Source: an uncultured Pseudomonadota bacterium (GTDB lineage Bacteria > Myxococcota_A > UBA796 > JAFGLY01). From it: a stretch of 60,461 nt of DNA. A model generated the notes under the pieces. It saw only the letters and a program-made list of their open reading frames with translations. It did not search any database and was not told the DNA's origin. The first letter of the stretch is position 1. Each line of letters starts with the position of its first letter. Positions 59,306-60,461 of the stretch are shown here, one piece after another. The position numbers and the translations under genes were made by a program. Where the stretch lies: positions 1-60,461 of the forward strand of contig CALDOK010000481.1 of NCBI GenBank assembly GCA_937912125.1, in the 5' to 3' direction.

Positions 59306-60461
<1,156 letters not shown>

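Overview
The window is a very GC-rich, densely coded bacterial chromosome segment, most likely from a Myxococcota (deltaproteobacterial, myxobacterium-like) genome. The supporting signs are: four secreted proteins ending in a MYXO-CTERM-type tail (a Gly/Cys-Gly-Cys motif, a hydrophobic helix, then an Arg-rich end); many lipoproteins with Asp/Thr-rich linkers; a MopE-type calcium/metal motif plus FG-GAP lipoprotein; and abundant eukaryote-like Ser/Thr kinase, FHA and VWA signalling genes. No rRNA, tRNA, insertion sequence or CRISPR array was seen, and no gap between genes exceeds about 220 bp.

Layout. 1-6.6 kb (minus): patatin-like lipase, RetSat/CrtI-like FAD oxidoreductase and the start of a giant kinase-ATPase signalling protein that runs off the left edge. 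6.7-12.9 kb: a plus-strand MMACHC (CblC)-like protein, then a minus-strand run of an M28 peptidase, a hydrolase-like lipoprotein, small secreted proteins and an internally duplicated membrane protein. 12.9-14.3 kb: an mgtE magnesium transporter split by a one-base frameshift. 14.4-21.1 kb: envelope proteins, including a FadL-type porin that appears to start at CTG, and a degenerate HD-GYP protein. 21.3-27.7 kb: a tightly overlapping tetR-tolC-adaptor-RND pump operon with a perfect palindromic operator. 27.8-33.4 kb: secreted proteins, a CrtC/AttH-like protein, a 52-bp tandem repeat, a metalloprotease-like lipoprotein followed by its internally deleted copy, and a DsbA-like lipoprotein.

33.5-35.4 kb holds a clear selenoprotein: a lipoprotein with a beta-propeller and a C-terminal redoxin domain. 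Its active-site first Cys codon is TGA, followed at the right distance by a SECIS-like hairpin carrying the AGGUCU apical motif. 35.6-42.1 kb has a GT-C/TPR membrane protein, an RluA pseudouridine synthase, an M23 peptidase and a MopE/FG-GAP lipoprotein. 42.1-43.8 kb is fhs (formate-tetrahydrofolate ligase).

43.8-51.7 kb is the most unusual block. It is one minus-strand operon with coupled start/stop overlaps, encoding (in transcription order) an FHA-FHA-winged-helix regulator, an acyl carrier protein, a ketosynthase, a Cys-less chain-length-factor-like ketosynthase, a LolD-like ABC ATPase, an FtsX permease fused to a LolA-like domain, a small conserved protein, a BtrH_N/DUF4872-type putative acyltransferase and a Cys-rich lipoprotein. 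It resembles a minimal aryl-polyene/type II PKS module combined with an envelope exporter and an ACP-dependent acyl transfer step; its product is unknown. 51.8-54.8 kb has a PAP2 phosphatase, a polytopic membrane protein and a MYXO-CTERM protein. 54.8 kb to the right edge is a signalling locus (two membrane FHA-like proteins, a VWA lipoprotein and a Ser/Thr kinase) cut by the window end.
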